Shown here in pieces: positions 48,079 to 61,170 of a DNA stretch of 64,000 nt; the stretch's first letter is position 1, and each line of letters begins with the position of its first letter. This DNA is from Rhizophagus clarus (Eukaryota > Glomeromycota > Glomeromycetes > Glomerales > Glomeraceae), in the NCBI GenBank assembly GCA_015698045.1, contig BLAL01000229.1, positions 1,958,001 through 2,022,000 on the forward strand. Reading direction: 5' to 3'. The translations under genes and the position numbers were made by a program. Below the pieces are notes generated by a model. That model was not told where the DNA came from. It worked only from the letters and a program-made list of their open reading frames with translations, and did no database searches.

Positions 48079-50316
48079 ATGAATAATAGTATTATTGCAG
48101 TTGATATCTTGCCAGATAATGATGGAAAGGTGATGATGTATGGAGCGCCTAATAAAGATATAACATATTTAGTTTCTGGTAAACTACGTATTATATTATC
48201 AAAACCATTAAAAACAAAATTAATTTCAATTAAATTAAAAGGAAAGTCAGAATATTCAGATTGGGAGAATCAATATTCTTGTATTTATCTATTAAAATTG
48301 GAAAAAATTTTACGTGAAAAAACTACTTTACCAAGTGGAGTATCAGACTTAGATTTTGAATTTGAAATTAATGGAAATATACCACAAAGTTATGTTACAT
48401 CTTTTGGTCTTATAAGATATAATTTGGTTGCTACTGTACAACCAAATTCTTTATTATCAAAACAAGGTAGAGCTGAAAAATCGATTAATATTTCAAGACA
48501 TTATTTACCTTGTAGAAGAGATCTTTTACCCGCTCCTCCTACTAAAGTTTATCGTGGTCAACGAAAAAACATTTTAAAATATGAATTAGATATTCCAACT
48601 GTTATTTGTATAAATGAAACTTCTTTATTAATTAGGCTAAGATTATTTCCTCTATGCAATCAAGGTAGAGTTAAAAAAGTCGCTTTTGATATGATACAAT
48701 CTGAAAAATACAGGTGAGTTCTATTCAATTATTATTATTTAAATGTATTTAAATGTTTTTCCAAATGTATTTCAATGTATTTACACTTCTTTTTCTTTCT
48801 TTTTTTTTTTAGAATTCAACCAACACCTCAAGATTATCAAGAGTATTCAATTGAAAACGCTCAACTTATTGGGAATGTTCAATTAAATAATAATACTGCT
48901 GCAAAACGAAAGAGATCACATCCAATTAAACCAACATCTTTAAAAGTTATTTATGATCAAGATACTTGGGAAAATCCATTAACTTATAATTTACCTTTTG
49001 AACAATATAGTTCTCGTAATAATAATAATCCAATCAAGAAAACTAAATTAAAAGCAACCATTAAAAGTCCTTTAATGCGTGTAAGGCATAAATTAAAAAT
49101 TACAATGACTTTTGAAGCTTTAGAAGAGAAAACTTTAGAATTAGGATTTCCAATAACTGTTACAACATTACCTGGTATGGAAGCGGCAAATCATCATTTT
49201 AGATCAAACGATGATTTTAATGAAATTGAATTACCAGCTTATGATGATGTTGTTAATAATACTTTATATCAAGAAGGTGTCATTTCACGTCCTATGACTC
49301 CAAGTGATCATTCTGAACCTCATTCTCAAAATCATTCAAGAAGTAGTACTCCAAATCTTTATGAAGATGGTGGTAGTGGAGATTCAAATAATTCTCGTCC
49401 TGTTACTCCAACTCCTTCCCCTGATGAGTCTACAAATATAACTAATATATCACATACATCACATAATACGACAAATACAACAACTCCCTCATCATCTCCT
49501 CCTTTAAATGACAATCAATTATTATCTCAACCTCAACCTCAGTTAAATAAAAAGAAAAGTCAACGTTCATTAGCTCAAGCTTTAGGAAGACTACTTTTAC
49601 GTTCAGAAAGTTCTCGTCCAAATTCTCCTTCTCCAAGTGCTTCTACCACACCAACTGTATTAACTCCAATTTCATCTTCATGTCCAAACAACAATAATCG
49701 TTCCAGAACACATCCTCAATTGGAAGTAACTCCTTCTTCCTCACCAACTTTTGCTTCACATAACCAACCTACTTCATCTACACATACTCAATCAGGAATA
49801 AGTAATTTATATACTCGAACCGGTCGTGCAAGTTGGTATCTTAATTTGCCTGATGATGATGATGCACCTACAATTACACCTGAAATTCATTCTGCTCCTT
49901 CAAGTCCACGCGAGTCTTTGGTTCATATCCCAGGTTCAAACCATCTCCTTCCTCCTCCAACTTTAAATCAACAAAGGCGCAATAAAAGTAATATATCTCC
50001 AGATAGAATGATTCATAGAAGATCCATTTCTTTTGATTCTTCTCTTACTCAAACAAGAATAAATGAAACTCCAATTCCTTCTGGCTCGGCTACTACTCCT
50101 ACAAGATCTATTGGTAACCCTTCCGACAACTCTTCTGATAATTCCTCAATTAGTTCTCTGCTAAGACATCCTAGTATCAATAGTATTAAAGGAATGGTAA
50201 AACGTAAGAAAAAACCTGCTGTTATCGATGACAATGCTTCAAGACTTGCAATCAACAGAATCGATATAAATATTACTATACCAAGTCCGACTTTAGGATC
50301 TTATGACTTAAACTGA
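48079..50316 (+). CDS. Arrestin-domain protein (alpha-arrestin-like), two exons
   Basis: Exons 48,079-48,713 and 48,813-50,316 are joined by a GTGAGT...TTTTTTAG intron in phase 2; 712 aa. The N-terminal half has the arrestin N pattern: MYGAPNKDITYLVSGKLRII, LISIKLKGKSEY, LPSGVSDLDFEFEI, PQSYVTSFGLIRYNLVATVQ. The C-like domain follows (SRHYLPCRRDLL, YELDIPTVICINETSLLIRL). It runs into exon 2 (LMRVRHKLKITMTFE, LPAYDDVV). From about residue 330 it is Ser/Thr/Pro/Asn-rich and disordered, with acidic and SP/TP sites. LPAYDDVV is close to an L/PPxY-type site but lacks the second Pro. Fungal alpha-arrestins recruit ubiquitin ligases to membrane cargo; the specific role here is inferred. Confidence 0.85.
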
Positions 50317-51053
50317 GCATTTTTCCTCACCTGTAAAAAAAAAAATCAAAATGTATTCTAAACTTTTTTCCTATATCTGAGTTTAATGGTGTTTCAAATT
50401 TTTTTTATTTTTATTATTTTAATTATTTTAATAATGAACATTTTAGAGAAAAAAAAAAATAGAAAATTATATTATTTTATTCCTTTATTGTGTATAATAG
50501 TTACTAATTACGATTATTTTTTCTTCCATTTTAATTTTAATAGTTGTTTATATAATGTTATCATTTTTCAATTTTTTTTTTTTTTATTTCATTTTTATTA
50601 TGTAAATAAATTGAAATAAAATTCATACTCTGAATTTTTTAAATTCAGCTTCATTCATTGTTTAAATTGTTGCCAAGGAAAATTACGGAATATCTGAAAA
50701 GGAATATTATCTTGGCTGTGTCTGTTCAAGTAATAAATTAAGTTTGCGATCGTAACATAGGACAAAATAGATCATGTGAAATTTATATTTATATGAACCA
50801 TGGTAACAAAAACTCCTATCACTTACGAAGCAAACCTGATCCAGGATTAATTATCAAATTCATGTTAGAGCATTTTGCACATAAATAGTTTTATAGGAAT
50901 TAAATGGAACAGAGTATTGCAAGAACTTTAAGTTCGCAATCGTCAAAATATTGCGGCTGTACAATGTAATCACCGAAATAACAGTGTGTATTAGTGATCT
51001 TCAAAAACGGAATGTATTTTTTCGAATCTAAAGTGAGGAAAAAAGGTCTCAAT
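50317..51053. other. Arrestin 3' region and spacer
   Basis: The first 320 bp are AT-rich and probably the arrestin 3' UTR. From about 50,640 the base composition rises towards that of a gene flank. No frame is supported. It leads into the decayed gene at 51,054. Confidence 0.4.
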
Positions 51054-51895
51054 ATGTCGAGCTCTGATGAAGTTGACCTGCTGAGATAAGAACAATATTT
51101 TGGAGCTTGTCAGATCCTTTCATGTTAATTATAGGAATAATCTTAGGAGTCGCGAATGATAAAACAGAGACATTAATTTCACTCTGCATTTGAGAAGCAA
51201 AAATTTTACTTACTAGATCGCTGATTAAAATTCCATTTCCCGTTTGTAAAAATAATGAAGATATGATTAAGGATCCCAGCGATGATGGTTCCAACACTAG
51301 GCAAGGTTCTCAGTCTAGTACCTGAGAGAATGGAAAATCAACTCAGTCGACACAGCCAAAACAATTCCAATGGTTGTAGGTAGAGAGGAAGAAATTCAGC
51401 CTGGTGTTAACGGCGATCTGGTAGCTCCAAGACTGATAATGGCAGAAAAAACGTTCTATTAAATCGGGCGAGTCACTTGAAAATCATATAGCAAGAAAAA
51501 GTCGTCGTCTAATAAGAAGGGGCCAAAAGATGTATTGCAAGATTCTACCATGTTGAAAAGGCTTATTGAGGAGTTGAATACATTACCGGAGATGTTTCAG
51601 AACTGCAATCCAAAGCCTCAGAAAATTTTACTGAATTGTATAACGCAATTATCAAAGCTGAGGAAAGAATTAGGAGTACGAATCAAAGAAATTATTAAAG
51701 CTTATTATTCGTTTGGGTAAAGAACTTGAGGATAGGTTTACCGCTTATAAAAGTATGTATAGAGACGATGAAGTAGCAAACCAACTTCCCGATAATCTCT
51801 CTAAAAATGCAATTGAGAATAGAGTAGAAGATAGAGTTATGATCTCCAGTAATATCGGGATTGATATAACGGGTAAAAAACTTGTTTCGCATTAA
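51054..51895 (+). pseudogene. Decayed gene of a lineage-expanded family
   Basis: The start MSSSDEVDLL (51,054) is followed by stops. Coding-like pieces recur in different frames: DPSDDGSNTRQGSQSST (51,270), RLIEELNTLPEMF (51,556), LRKELGVRIKEIIKAYYS (51,658) and GKELEDRFTAYKSMYRDDEVANQLPDNL (51,716). Between the last two a one-base shift interrupts AYYS-GKELEDRF. The C-terminal pattern (FGKELEDRF...NQLPDNLSKNAIENR) recalls a family common in Rhizophagus with no known function. A minus-strand frame at 51,049-51,297 is a shadow. Confidence 0.5.
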
Positions 51896-54436
51896 GAATT
51901 TCTAAGTTGCGAGTAGCTTTACTGCACTACAGTCGTGTAATTTTTGCGGCCAGTGGGTGGATTCTGAAGATAGCACTTTTTATCAATGTATCAATGGAAA
52001 ATTAACAAAGCTATTCATTTCATTATACTGCATCCATTTTTACTGAAAGTTTTGCAGTGTATCAAAATATAAGTTGTGATATATCAATCTTCATATAAAT
52101 TATACAGAAATCAATTACTTATTGCGAAAAGCTGATGATCTTTGTCATAGAAGATATATAATAATGGTACTCAAAAAATGTTTCTTTCTTATACTTCGTT
52201 CTTTAAAATTTTAATCAATGTCTCTTTTTTCATTTATAAAGAAAATTTTATTGAAATCCTACCTATTTTTCTTGTAACTTTTGCTGCATATGATGGTTTG
52301 TTATGATTATTAAGTTATCTGAATTTACTATTTGAGATTATTACTAATACCACTTTTTAATTCTGGCATTTTTTTTTAATTGCCATTACATCATACATTA
52401 GATACAGTATTAGTAAAGGGATTATTATATTTTAACAGATTATTGGCTTGTAATATAAAGTCATAAAAGTCACAAAAACTATTACACTATATTAATCATA
52501 AACCTTATTACAATATTTATATATCAGAAAAGAAAAATTTGAAATCTAAAGTATAGATTATAGAACTCTGAATTTTCAATTCAGTTTTGTTTTTAGTTTC
52601 AACTAAAAATGCTTGTTAAAATTAGTGAATTTTATATATCAAAATTGTCAAAATTGCTTTTAATTTTGTTATTTGCATTTTGATAGTAAAATAATTTTAT
52701 CATTTTATTATATTAAAATGACAAAATTATATTTTACATTTTAATATAATTCAATAGAATTTTGTTAGGCAACTTAATTTCAATTTACCTCTCATATAAA
52801 ATTTTACTAAAAGTATTTTTTAATTTAAAATTTTTGCTAAAAATATTTTTCAGATTAAAAATAAAATTAAACTTATTTTTTAGAAAATTTTTCAAGTAGT
52901 ATAGAAAATAATAAAATAATATTTTGTTTTATTTATAATCTTATTTATAATTCAAATATGCATAATTTTATTGTATTAAGTTTCTTTATTTTTTTGCAAA
53001 ATCTTTTTTTTACTTATATATAAAATTTTAAATAGATTATCAAATTAATCTATATGATTTAATATATATAAATAATAGGCTATATAATAGTATATAATAA
53101 TTTATAAATTTATAATAATTTGTAAATTTTTATTATATAAGAAAAAAAACTTTATTAATCAAAAAGATTATTGTCATATAATTTTACTAATATATAATGA
53201 TTATTTATTTTATTATTAAGTTATATTTATACATTATCTATTTTTCTTAAACTATTTACTTGGCTAGTAAATTTAAAAGAAAAATAGCAAAAAAAAAACT
53301 TAATTATGATATTTATAGAACTATTCAGATAAAAAAAGAAATTGAAAAAAAAATATAAAAAAATATTTGAATAAATTTAAAAAATATATTTTATATAGAA
53401 TGAATAATATAATAATACTTTTTAGTAAAAAAAAAAAAATAATAATCTTGTCAAAATTTCATTTAATATTAATTATAATTATTTGAAATATCTGGGCTTT
53501 TTTTTTACTGAACTTTTACTTTTCAATCTTTAAAAAAAATAAAATTAAAAAAGAAATAGATTATTTGATAAAAAGTTAAAATATTTAACAAAAAGTTTGA
53601 TAACAATTTAATTGAATTAAAAATTGCATTTATCAACTTTAAATATAATATTTTTAAAAAATGAAAAGAAACAGATATAAAATTTATGATAAATATATCA
53701 ATTTGTTGCTATATAAAGTTGGATAAAATTAAAAAAATACAATTAAAATATTGCAGTCATTCTTTAAAAAACTGCTTAGAATTAATTTCTTAATAACTGA
53801 AAGTATAAGTGGATAATTAGAATCCTATTAAGAATTTATTATTTTGTATATACAGTATATATATATATTTTACTCAGAAAACCTTAGAATCAAATTAAGA
53901 TTAAGAAAATATATCCTAAATGTCAATATATATAAAAAAAAAATAATCCAATACTAAGTTATAACAATACACTTATATTAGTTAATACTTTTGAAAGTAA
54001 ATCTAATCAATATAATATTGCAACTTTTATTGGTTATCAAAAACTCATTGATTGATAGTGATCCAAAAATTTAAACTTTTATATAGTAAATATTGTAAAA
54101 TATTGTTTTGATCATATTTTTTTTTTTGGAAAGATTAATTATAAAATGATTTTTTTAAATAAATGGATGGTCAAACCAGTTTTTAACTAAGTTACTATAT
54201 ATAGATTAGAAGTGATTATAGCTTAATTCTAACTTTATCTAATAAATATATATACTGTATGTTATTAATACACAAAAAAAAAATAATTTTTTTAGACTGT
54301 TATAATCTTGTTTTTCTGTAAAAAAATATGAGTCAAATATTGTACCTATTCAGAGATTTCCTTAAGAAGATACTAAAATATTCAATAAAAGAGTAAGATC
54401 ACTTAGTATAGATTATGAAAAATGGAAAGATATATA
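51896..54436. other. AT-rich gene-free region
   Basis: About 2.5 kb of simple AT-rich DNA. I see no gene, RNA or clear repeat. A and T runs of 7-11 are frequent, and TA dinucleotide stretches occur near 53,840-53,870. Confidence 0.55.
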
Positions 54437-54619
54437 CCGTATAGCACTGCATAAGGTATCCTGGATATATATCAATTTCACCAATTTAAAAATTGAATTA
54501 TACCCAGAGGTATTTTGTACAGAATATGGAGAAATTGACCAGAATTAGCTGAATTTTTACCAGAATTAAGATTTTTTAACCATATATCATACTTGGATAC
54601 ATCAGGAAATTTTATAGGG

Positions 54620-55165
54620 TGAAAAATTGCGTAAGTTTACAATTTTGTAAGTTTACGAAAGTTTATGGCATAATATTTCAAAAAATTTTGAAATATTACA
54701 TAAATTTACAATTTCGTAAGATTTATGTGATATTACAGTCAAAATATTACGCAAGTTTTCAATATTGTAAGATTTACGCAATATTATGGTCAAAATATTC
54801 TGCAAATTTACAAAACTGTAAACCTGCGTAATATTATGGTTAAAATATTTCAAAAATTTACGAGACTGTAAACCTGCGTAATATTACAGTTAAAATATTT
54901 CGAAATTTACGAGACTGTAAACCTGCGTAATATTACAATTGAAATATTTTGAAAATTTATGAGACTGTAAACCTGCGTAATATTACAGTTAAAATATTTT
55001 GAAAATTTACGAGATTGTAAACCTGTGTAATATTACAGTTAAAATATTTTGAAAATTTACGAAACTGTAAATCTGCATAATATTATGGTTAAAATATTTT
55101 AAAAATTTATGAGACTGTAAACCTGCGTAATATTACAGTTAAAATATTTTGAAAATTTAATATTA
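54620..55165 (+). repeat. 61-bp subterminal tandem repeats, left arm
   Basis: About eight copies of GAGACTGTAAACCTGCGTAA + TATTACAGTTAAAATATTT, period about 61 bp. They match in kind the array at 28,936-29,440. The short frames 54,619-54,853 on both strands come from the repeats. Confidence 0.85.
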
Positions 55166-55419
55166 CTATTCGATCGTTAAAGCTGCGTATGCAGTAAAAC
55201 GTATACAAGAGGCATGTGATACTATTGAATAATCAAAAATAATATAAACACCTTTTCTTTTATATAAACACCTTTTTTTTAAGTTTGGGAAAACAAATTT
55301 ATTTTTATTTACGAATTTTTTATTATTTACAATTTTTATGTTAAAATTAAAGTAAATTCTAATTTTTATTATAATTTAATAAAAAAATATACATTTGATA
55401 CTTGTTCGCTACTATTTTA

Positions 55420-57540
55420 TAAAATAGTACCCAGGCTGTACGGCGTGGACATCAGTATCAGTCACAGCCCAAAAAAAACGTGAGTCTTCAGCCGATATTT
55501 GGTACGGACTGGGCCTAGCTACTCACTTAATAAATAATAAAAAAATAAAAATAATTATCTTCTACAATATGTAGGTAAGTTTCTCCTTCTACTATAATCA
55601 TCACGCATGACTAAAATTGATCAAATTTATCAAATTTAAAACATGAACGTAAATATTAATTATAAATTTTATTATAGTATAATTACCCGGCCTCTCTCAA
55701 AATCTTGTTCTAAATTTGTGATAATATCTTTGGTCAGTACGCGTCTACAGCCACCGCCCAGGGTTACCATTACGATAAAGGACATAATTCTAAATATCAA
55801 AATCAGTTTGAATATTCGATAAATACATTTAATTTATATGAATGTAATTTTATTTATTTACTTACATGGTAATCCCTGACGAGGTTCCTCCACTTTTGGC
55901 TGCACTGTTACCCAGAAACCCTCGTTCAAAATATTCTATTTATTCTGATTCAATTAAATGGATTGGTTAATTTGAATTTAAATTTTAACACTGATCGTTA
56001 ACTCTTCTTGCTGATCCTTTGTCCATTTTTTTCCAAGAAGTTTGAAAGAAAAGTATGAGGACTTTTTGCCTTCGAGTGGTTGTAGAAGGTCTTTTTGATA
56101 TTGTAGGATAATCTACAGAGCCTTGTACCTTGGTCTAAGGTATTCGCTCAGGTCCTAACAGCTTGCTGCAAGTAGAAATGTTATTGTTAAGTCAGGGATA
56201 CACCAATAACGGGATAAGATGGATAGACCATACGAACGTTTTTCTGGGCTTTCTGAAAGGTTACTAGTAGTACGTCCAGTTCTTATGCCTTTAAAGTCTA
56301 ACTGGCCAAGTGGTTTGTAGTTCAGACTCTCGTTTTTGGAAGATGTCCTAAGGTTTCAGTTTTACAGCTCATTAGTTGAAGTTTATGGCTAGTTCTGGGG
56401 TTGAGTTGTTTCTCTTTGAAAGGTGGTGTAGGTGTAAGGGATGGTTTGTTTACATCAGGTTTTTTTCTTAACGAAAGTTGGGTTTTTCCTGCGGGTTTTT
56501 CTTTTTGTTTTCTTTTTCTTTTTTCTTTGGTCATTTTTTTTGGTGTAATGTTGTTTTTGTTGGGGATGAGGGGGTACTAGAAAATTTGATCAACAGTAAG
56601 TTTGGTGATTTTCAAAATCAATCAGCATTCGGGTGATTTTTATTTTAAGGGGGGTGACTTCAGGTGCCGCAATTTTTGTAGCATGCCGATCAGGTGAGTC
56701 ATGTGTAGGACCATTATCGAATCCTTATCCAGGTAGATCTATAGTCTTTAAGGACTGTTTTGTCTTGACGCTGGTGAAATGGGTTTATGTATTCGTGGTA
56801 TGTGATCACCAGGAAAAGTTGCTAATGAGCTTTTTGGCTCTGTATGCTGATTTTGCTCTAACGGTGCTTGTGACATTTCCGGATGGTTTTTCGTCAACGT
56901 TTCCCGTGGATGGGGGATTTTATGAAGGAAGTGTAAAAGCATAGTTACCTATACGCTAGTTGAGATATACTGTATTAGTGGGTGGAATCCGTAGTTATTT
57001 GCCAGAGATTCTTTTTCTTTTAATAGTTTTAGCATTTCTTGCATGTAATTTTTGGAAAACTATTTGTTCTTTGTATGTTACGCCTTTTTGAGCGTGCATG
57101 AGAAAGAAATTTCTCCTTAAGTCACTATCGGAATTGCAATAAAGTATGAAGCAACACGCTGTCTTTGCCTTGAATTTAAATTCTTTCTTAAAGAAATTAT
57201 AGATATTAGTCATATGAACCTATTGGCAACAGAGTCCCAAAAATCATAGCGGCTTTTACCATTAATATTGTGGTAGGCACAGTTTTTGTCTTAGCGTATG
57301 TCAACAAGTTCATCCATCATAGCTCAGTTCCAATAGACGTTATAGTGGGAATGACGTGAATGTGTGTGATGAGGCATTATTAGTTTAGATTTGATTTTTA
57401 TTATTTGATTTTGGAATGAGTAAAAATTTAAAAGAAAGTCATAAAATGTAACTTTAAATAAAATTTGAACAATACCTCTTTGGTTTGATTTTATTTCTCG
57501 TTTCAATTAAAATTTAATTTACTACACTTTTCATCATTAA
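55420..57540. other. Gene-like remnant of higher GC inside the TIR element
   Basis: Composition is more gene-like than the flanks, but every frame is short. Minus strand near 55,920-55,680 reads EYFERGFLGNSAAKSGG... and VMVTLGGGCRRVLTKDI-like pieces separated by intron-like gaps. At 56,534-56,322 (minus) there is a Lys/Pro-rich frame (KRKRKQKEKPAGKTQLS). At 56,633-56,944 (plus) there is a 103-codon frame with no known motif. I cannot choose a strand for the middle part. It may be cargo or an eroded transposase gene. Confidence 0.35.
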
Positions 57541-57842
57541 ATATATTAATTAAATCTCATGCGGATATGGATTATCTAAATATAAATATCATGATTAAAT
57601 CAAAAAATAAAAAAAATCTCAGTTTCATTTCAATTAAAAATAATTGAAAATCATGTACATGTTTAATTATTTTAAATATAAATATCGATATATCATATTT
57701 AAAAATAAAACAATTTATTATTAGCACATTCTATTGAATTTTAAATATTTCGTGTACATTTCTTAAAAAAATCATAAAAAAAATCTTGTACATCGTACAT
57801 ACAATTACTAAATATCATCCTTTTATGATAAATAAAAAATTA

Positions 57843-57991
57843 CCAACACAAATTCAACACAAATTCAACACAAATTCAACACAAATTCAACACAAATTCA
57901 ACACAAATTTAACAAATTTAACGAAATTTGGCCAAAATTAATAATTTTTTACCAGAATTATCAACACAAATTGAACACAAATTGAACACAA
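57843..57991 (+). repeat. 11-bp tandem repeat (CAACACAAATT)
   Basis: Six near-perfect copies from about 57,844 to 57,910. Variants GAACACAAATT recur at about 57,960-57,990. Confidence 0.9.
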
Positions 57992-58269
57992 GTTTCAGCC
58001 ACGATTTATTTATGTCATACTCGCGTTATTGATAATTAAATAAATAAATCTGCATGATATGATTGTGCATACAGTATCGTATTTTCTGGCCAATCAAAAT
58101 TAGGCTGATCCTTGCATGTGATTTAATCTGCATGCGTTTTTTGTCCTATTTATTTTTTGTCTCTTTATTTCTTTATTTTTTTGTTCAATATTTTTCTCTT
58201 CTTTTTATTATTTCTTTATCCTTTTATTCAATATTTTTTTAATTATATACAGAATATTTACATATATTT

Positions 58270-59000
58270 CATAATTTATTGCTTTGCAGGTATAGAAATA
58301 TTTGTTTATTAATAATAATTATTTCATTATTTTTTACTTCTTTTTTACTTTGTATCGTAATACTGACAATAATATACATGTTTCCTTTATTTCTTTTTAC
58401 TTGTACTTTAATACTAACGATCAATACTAACAATACTAATTATGTTTTTTTTACTCCTTTTACTTAATACTAACAACATGTTTATTTTTTATTTTGTCTC
58501 CTCTTTCTTTTATTTTTAGTTTATTCTTTGCAGGTATAGAAATATTTGTTTATTAATACTAATTATTTTCATTTTCTTTTTACCTCTGTTACTTTGTGTT
58601 GTAATACTAACAATAATATCCATATTTCCTTTATTCCTTTTTACTTTTACTTCAATACTAACGATACTAATAATACTAATTATGTTTTTTTTACTTCTTT
58701 TACTTAATACTAACAACATGTTTATTTTTCCTCTTTCTTTTATTTTTAGTTTATTTTTTGCAGGTATAGAAATATTTGTTTATTAATACTAATTGTTTTA
58801 ATACTAACGCGTTTTTTACTCTAATTGTTACTTTATATCGTAATACTAACAATACTATCTACATTTCCTTTTTTTCTTTTACTTGTACTTTAATACTAAT
58901 GATAATATCCATGTTTCTACTGTTTCTTTAACTCTTTTTACTCTAATATTAACAACACTAACAATACTAACAATATTTCTTTTATCTTTATATCTAATAC
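58270..59000 (+). repeat. Three tandem copies of a 230-244-bp unit
   Basis: GCAGGTATAGAAATATTTG starts at 58,286, 58,530 and 58,760. Units are T-rich and full of ATACTAAC/ATACTAAT. Each unit boundary reads TTTATTTTTAGTTTATT...GCAGGTATAG, which resembles an acceptor. Hydrophobic frames here (58,279; 58,883) are low-complexity. Confidence 0.85.
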
Positions 59001-59164
59001 CAACGTTACTATGGCTGTTTCTCTTCTTTTTACATCTAATTGTATTGTTACTCTTTCTTTTTTTACTTTTATATATTCTGTATATAGTAATAAATACTTG
59101 TAATTTTTTATAATTTAATTCATATTATATCTAATAAAATATACATTATATAAACTTATAGTAC

Positions 59165-59595
59165 AAAAATGAATTTTGAAATATTACAAAATATTTATGT
59201 AAAATTACAAATTGTTAAAATATTTTAAAAAGTTGCGAAATATTACGCAATAAAATTACACAATATTACGAACCGTAAAATTACAAAACTTTGCATATCG
59301 TAATATTTCAAAATATTTTAAAAAGTTACAAAATATTACGCTTATACAAATTTGCGACAGGTCTGAAAACTTACAAAATATTATGTAAAATTACAAAATA
59401 TTGTGAATGCGTAAAATTACAGAATATTATGAACCGTAAAATTACGAAACTTTGCATATCATAATATTTTGAAATATTTTAAAAAGTTACGAAATATTAC
59501 TCTTCTGCAAACTTGCGGCAGATTTGAAAACTTACGAAATATTACGATGCGTAATCTTGCGCAACTTTTCGCACTATAAAATTTCCTGATGTATA
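59165..59595 (-). repeat. Subterminal repeats, right arm of the TIR element
   Basis: Repeated AAATATTACG, TGCGTAAAATTACA and TTGCATATCGTAATATTTC motifs. Two larger copies (about 180 bp) start near 59,185 and 59,370. The array ends at AAATTTCCTGATGTATAT. Confidence 0.8.
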
Positions 59596-59647
59596 TTATC
59601 ATGGAGGTACGTGAAAAAGGGGATCCATTATGCAGTGCTATACGGTA

Positions 59648-60439
59648 AATATATTATGAAACCTATATAGATAATATTATAGTAATATATATTAATTACT
59701 AGGATTTTTACTTAGTCTTTTGTACTATTTCTTCTAGGTATATATATTTAATGATTAACTTTAATGCCACTCTTTATTTTTTAAGTATTGTGTTATTTAG
59801 CATTCAAGTTTATCTATTTAAGTTTTTATACATCAGGTTTTATCATTAATACTTGTATATAGAAATCTATATTTACAATGTGAAAATATTGTATACTATA
59901 TTTTGTATATCATTGTAAAGTGTTTCCACTGGTTTGGTATAACTTTAGTGGTAAGAAATAAATCTAGTTTGTATAGAGTCTCTGTAAGGTTGCCTGCCTA
60001 AACTAATTTTAAATTTGGCTAAACGTCTAAACTCTAGTTTTACTGATTTTTTAATAATACTTTACTATTGTTTTGCTATTTAATAAGATTTACTATAAGT
60101 TTTGACATTTATCAAGTTTTGCTAATTTTTTAATATAGTTTTGTCAAGTTTTACCCTTTTGACATTTAGACAGTTCACTAAACTACCTAGTTTTGCCCAG
60201 CAACCTTAGGACACTAAATACACTATAAAGGAAGTTCATTGTGATAATTGATATGATATCTACTAAGTTAATTAGTGCAAAAACCTTGAATCTATACAAG
60301 GTTACACTTGTGTTCAATAATACTAAAAGTTCAATCCATACAGACAAAGGTGATATAAAATAAATAATGTGATATAGTTATATTCAGAGGCTCTGTTTTT
60401 GTCTTTGTAATAATGTACTAGACTTGAAGATAGGGACTA
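59648..60439. other. Spacer between two TIR ends
   Basis: About 790 bp without a gene. Near 60,000-60,200 there are loosely repeated phrases (TTTTGCTA, AGTTTTACTG), but no clear unit. Confidence 0.4.
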
Positions 60440-61170
60440 CCATATAGCATTACATAAGGGATTCTCCTTTTTACGTACCCCTATGATAATATACCCAGGT
60501 ATGATATGTGGTTAAAAAATCTTACACAGGTCGAATGAAAAAAAATCGTCAAAAATCGGCAGTCCGATTTTTAACCGATTTTTGGATATATTTGTCTGAT
60601 TTGTGGCTTTTTAAAGCCGATTTTATGGCGCGAATTGTTTGTGATCGGAAATACGTTATTTATGAACAAAAAATCGGAATGCCGATTTTGGCAGATTTTG
60701 CGAAAATCGGCATTCCGATTTTAAAATAAACATGTCGATAGCTAAAAATAAGACTGCCGGTTTATAGCTATATTTGTCCTATTTATGGCATTTTGCTGCC
60801 GATTTTATGGCACGTATTGTTGGCAATCGGAAATTCTTTTATTTTTATCGACATAAATCGGAATACCGTTTTAAAATTATAATTGCCGATTCTCGCAAAA
60901 TCAGAACGCCGATTTTTAAATAATCATGCCAAATCTCCTAAAATCGGATTGCCAAGTTTAATTCAGTATAAACATTTCAAAAATAGTTTATGCCGATTTA
61001 TATATCGGATCTTTCTATTATCGATTTTCTCATAATTCATAATTACTATTATTGTCCGGTTTTTTAGCTCGGTAGAAACATTTCAAAAATAGTTTATGCC
61101 GATTTATATATCGGATCTTTCTATTATCGATTTTCTCGTAATTCATAATTACTATTATTGTCCGGTTTTA
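60440..61170 (+). repeat. Solo TIR end followed by palindromic AAATCGG...CCGATTT repeats
   Basis: TA then CCATATAGCATTACATAAGG at 60,440 matches the ends of the element at 54,437. From 60,535 to about 60,960 the motif AAATCGGNNNNCCGATTT recurs (for example AAAATCGGCATTCCGATTTT at 60,703). It is followed by two tandem 106-bp copies starting near 60,970 and 61,076. The opposite terminus was not found. The frame at 60,508-60,729 is repeat-derived. Confidence 0.75.

Larger units (their letters stand above)
54437..59645. mobile_element. TIR element (about 5.2 kb) with TA target duplication
   Basis: Left end CCGTATAGCACTGCATAAGG; right end, reversed, CCGTATAGCACTGCATAATG. TA lies at 54,435-54,436 and 59,646-59,647. 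A second inverted pair lies inside: TACATCAGGAAATTTTATAG at 54,598 and its inverse ending at 59,594. Both ends then carry GTAATATTACG-like subterminal repeats. The left arm has about 100 extra bp between the two motifs. The interior holds gene-like remnants (55,420-57,510) and tandem arrays. A related solo end is at 60,440. No transposase is recognised. Confidence 0.75.

Noticed and set aside
56748..56942. Pro/His-rich minus frame opposite the 103-codon plus frame
   Set aside because: Both are about equally plausible and neither has a motif, so no CDS was called.
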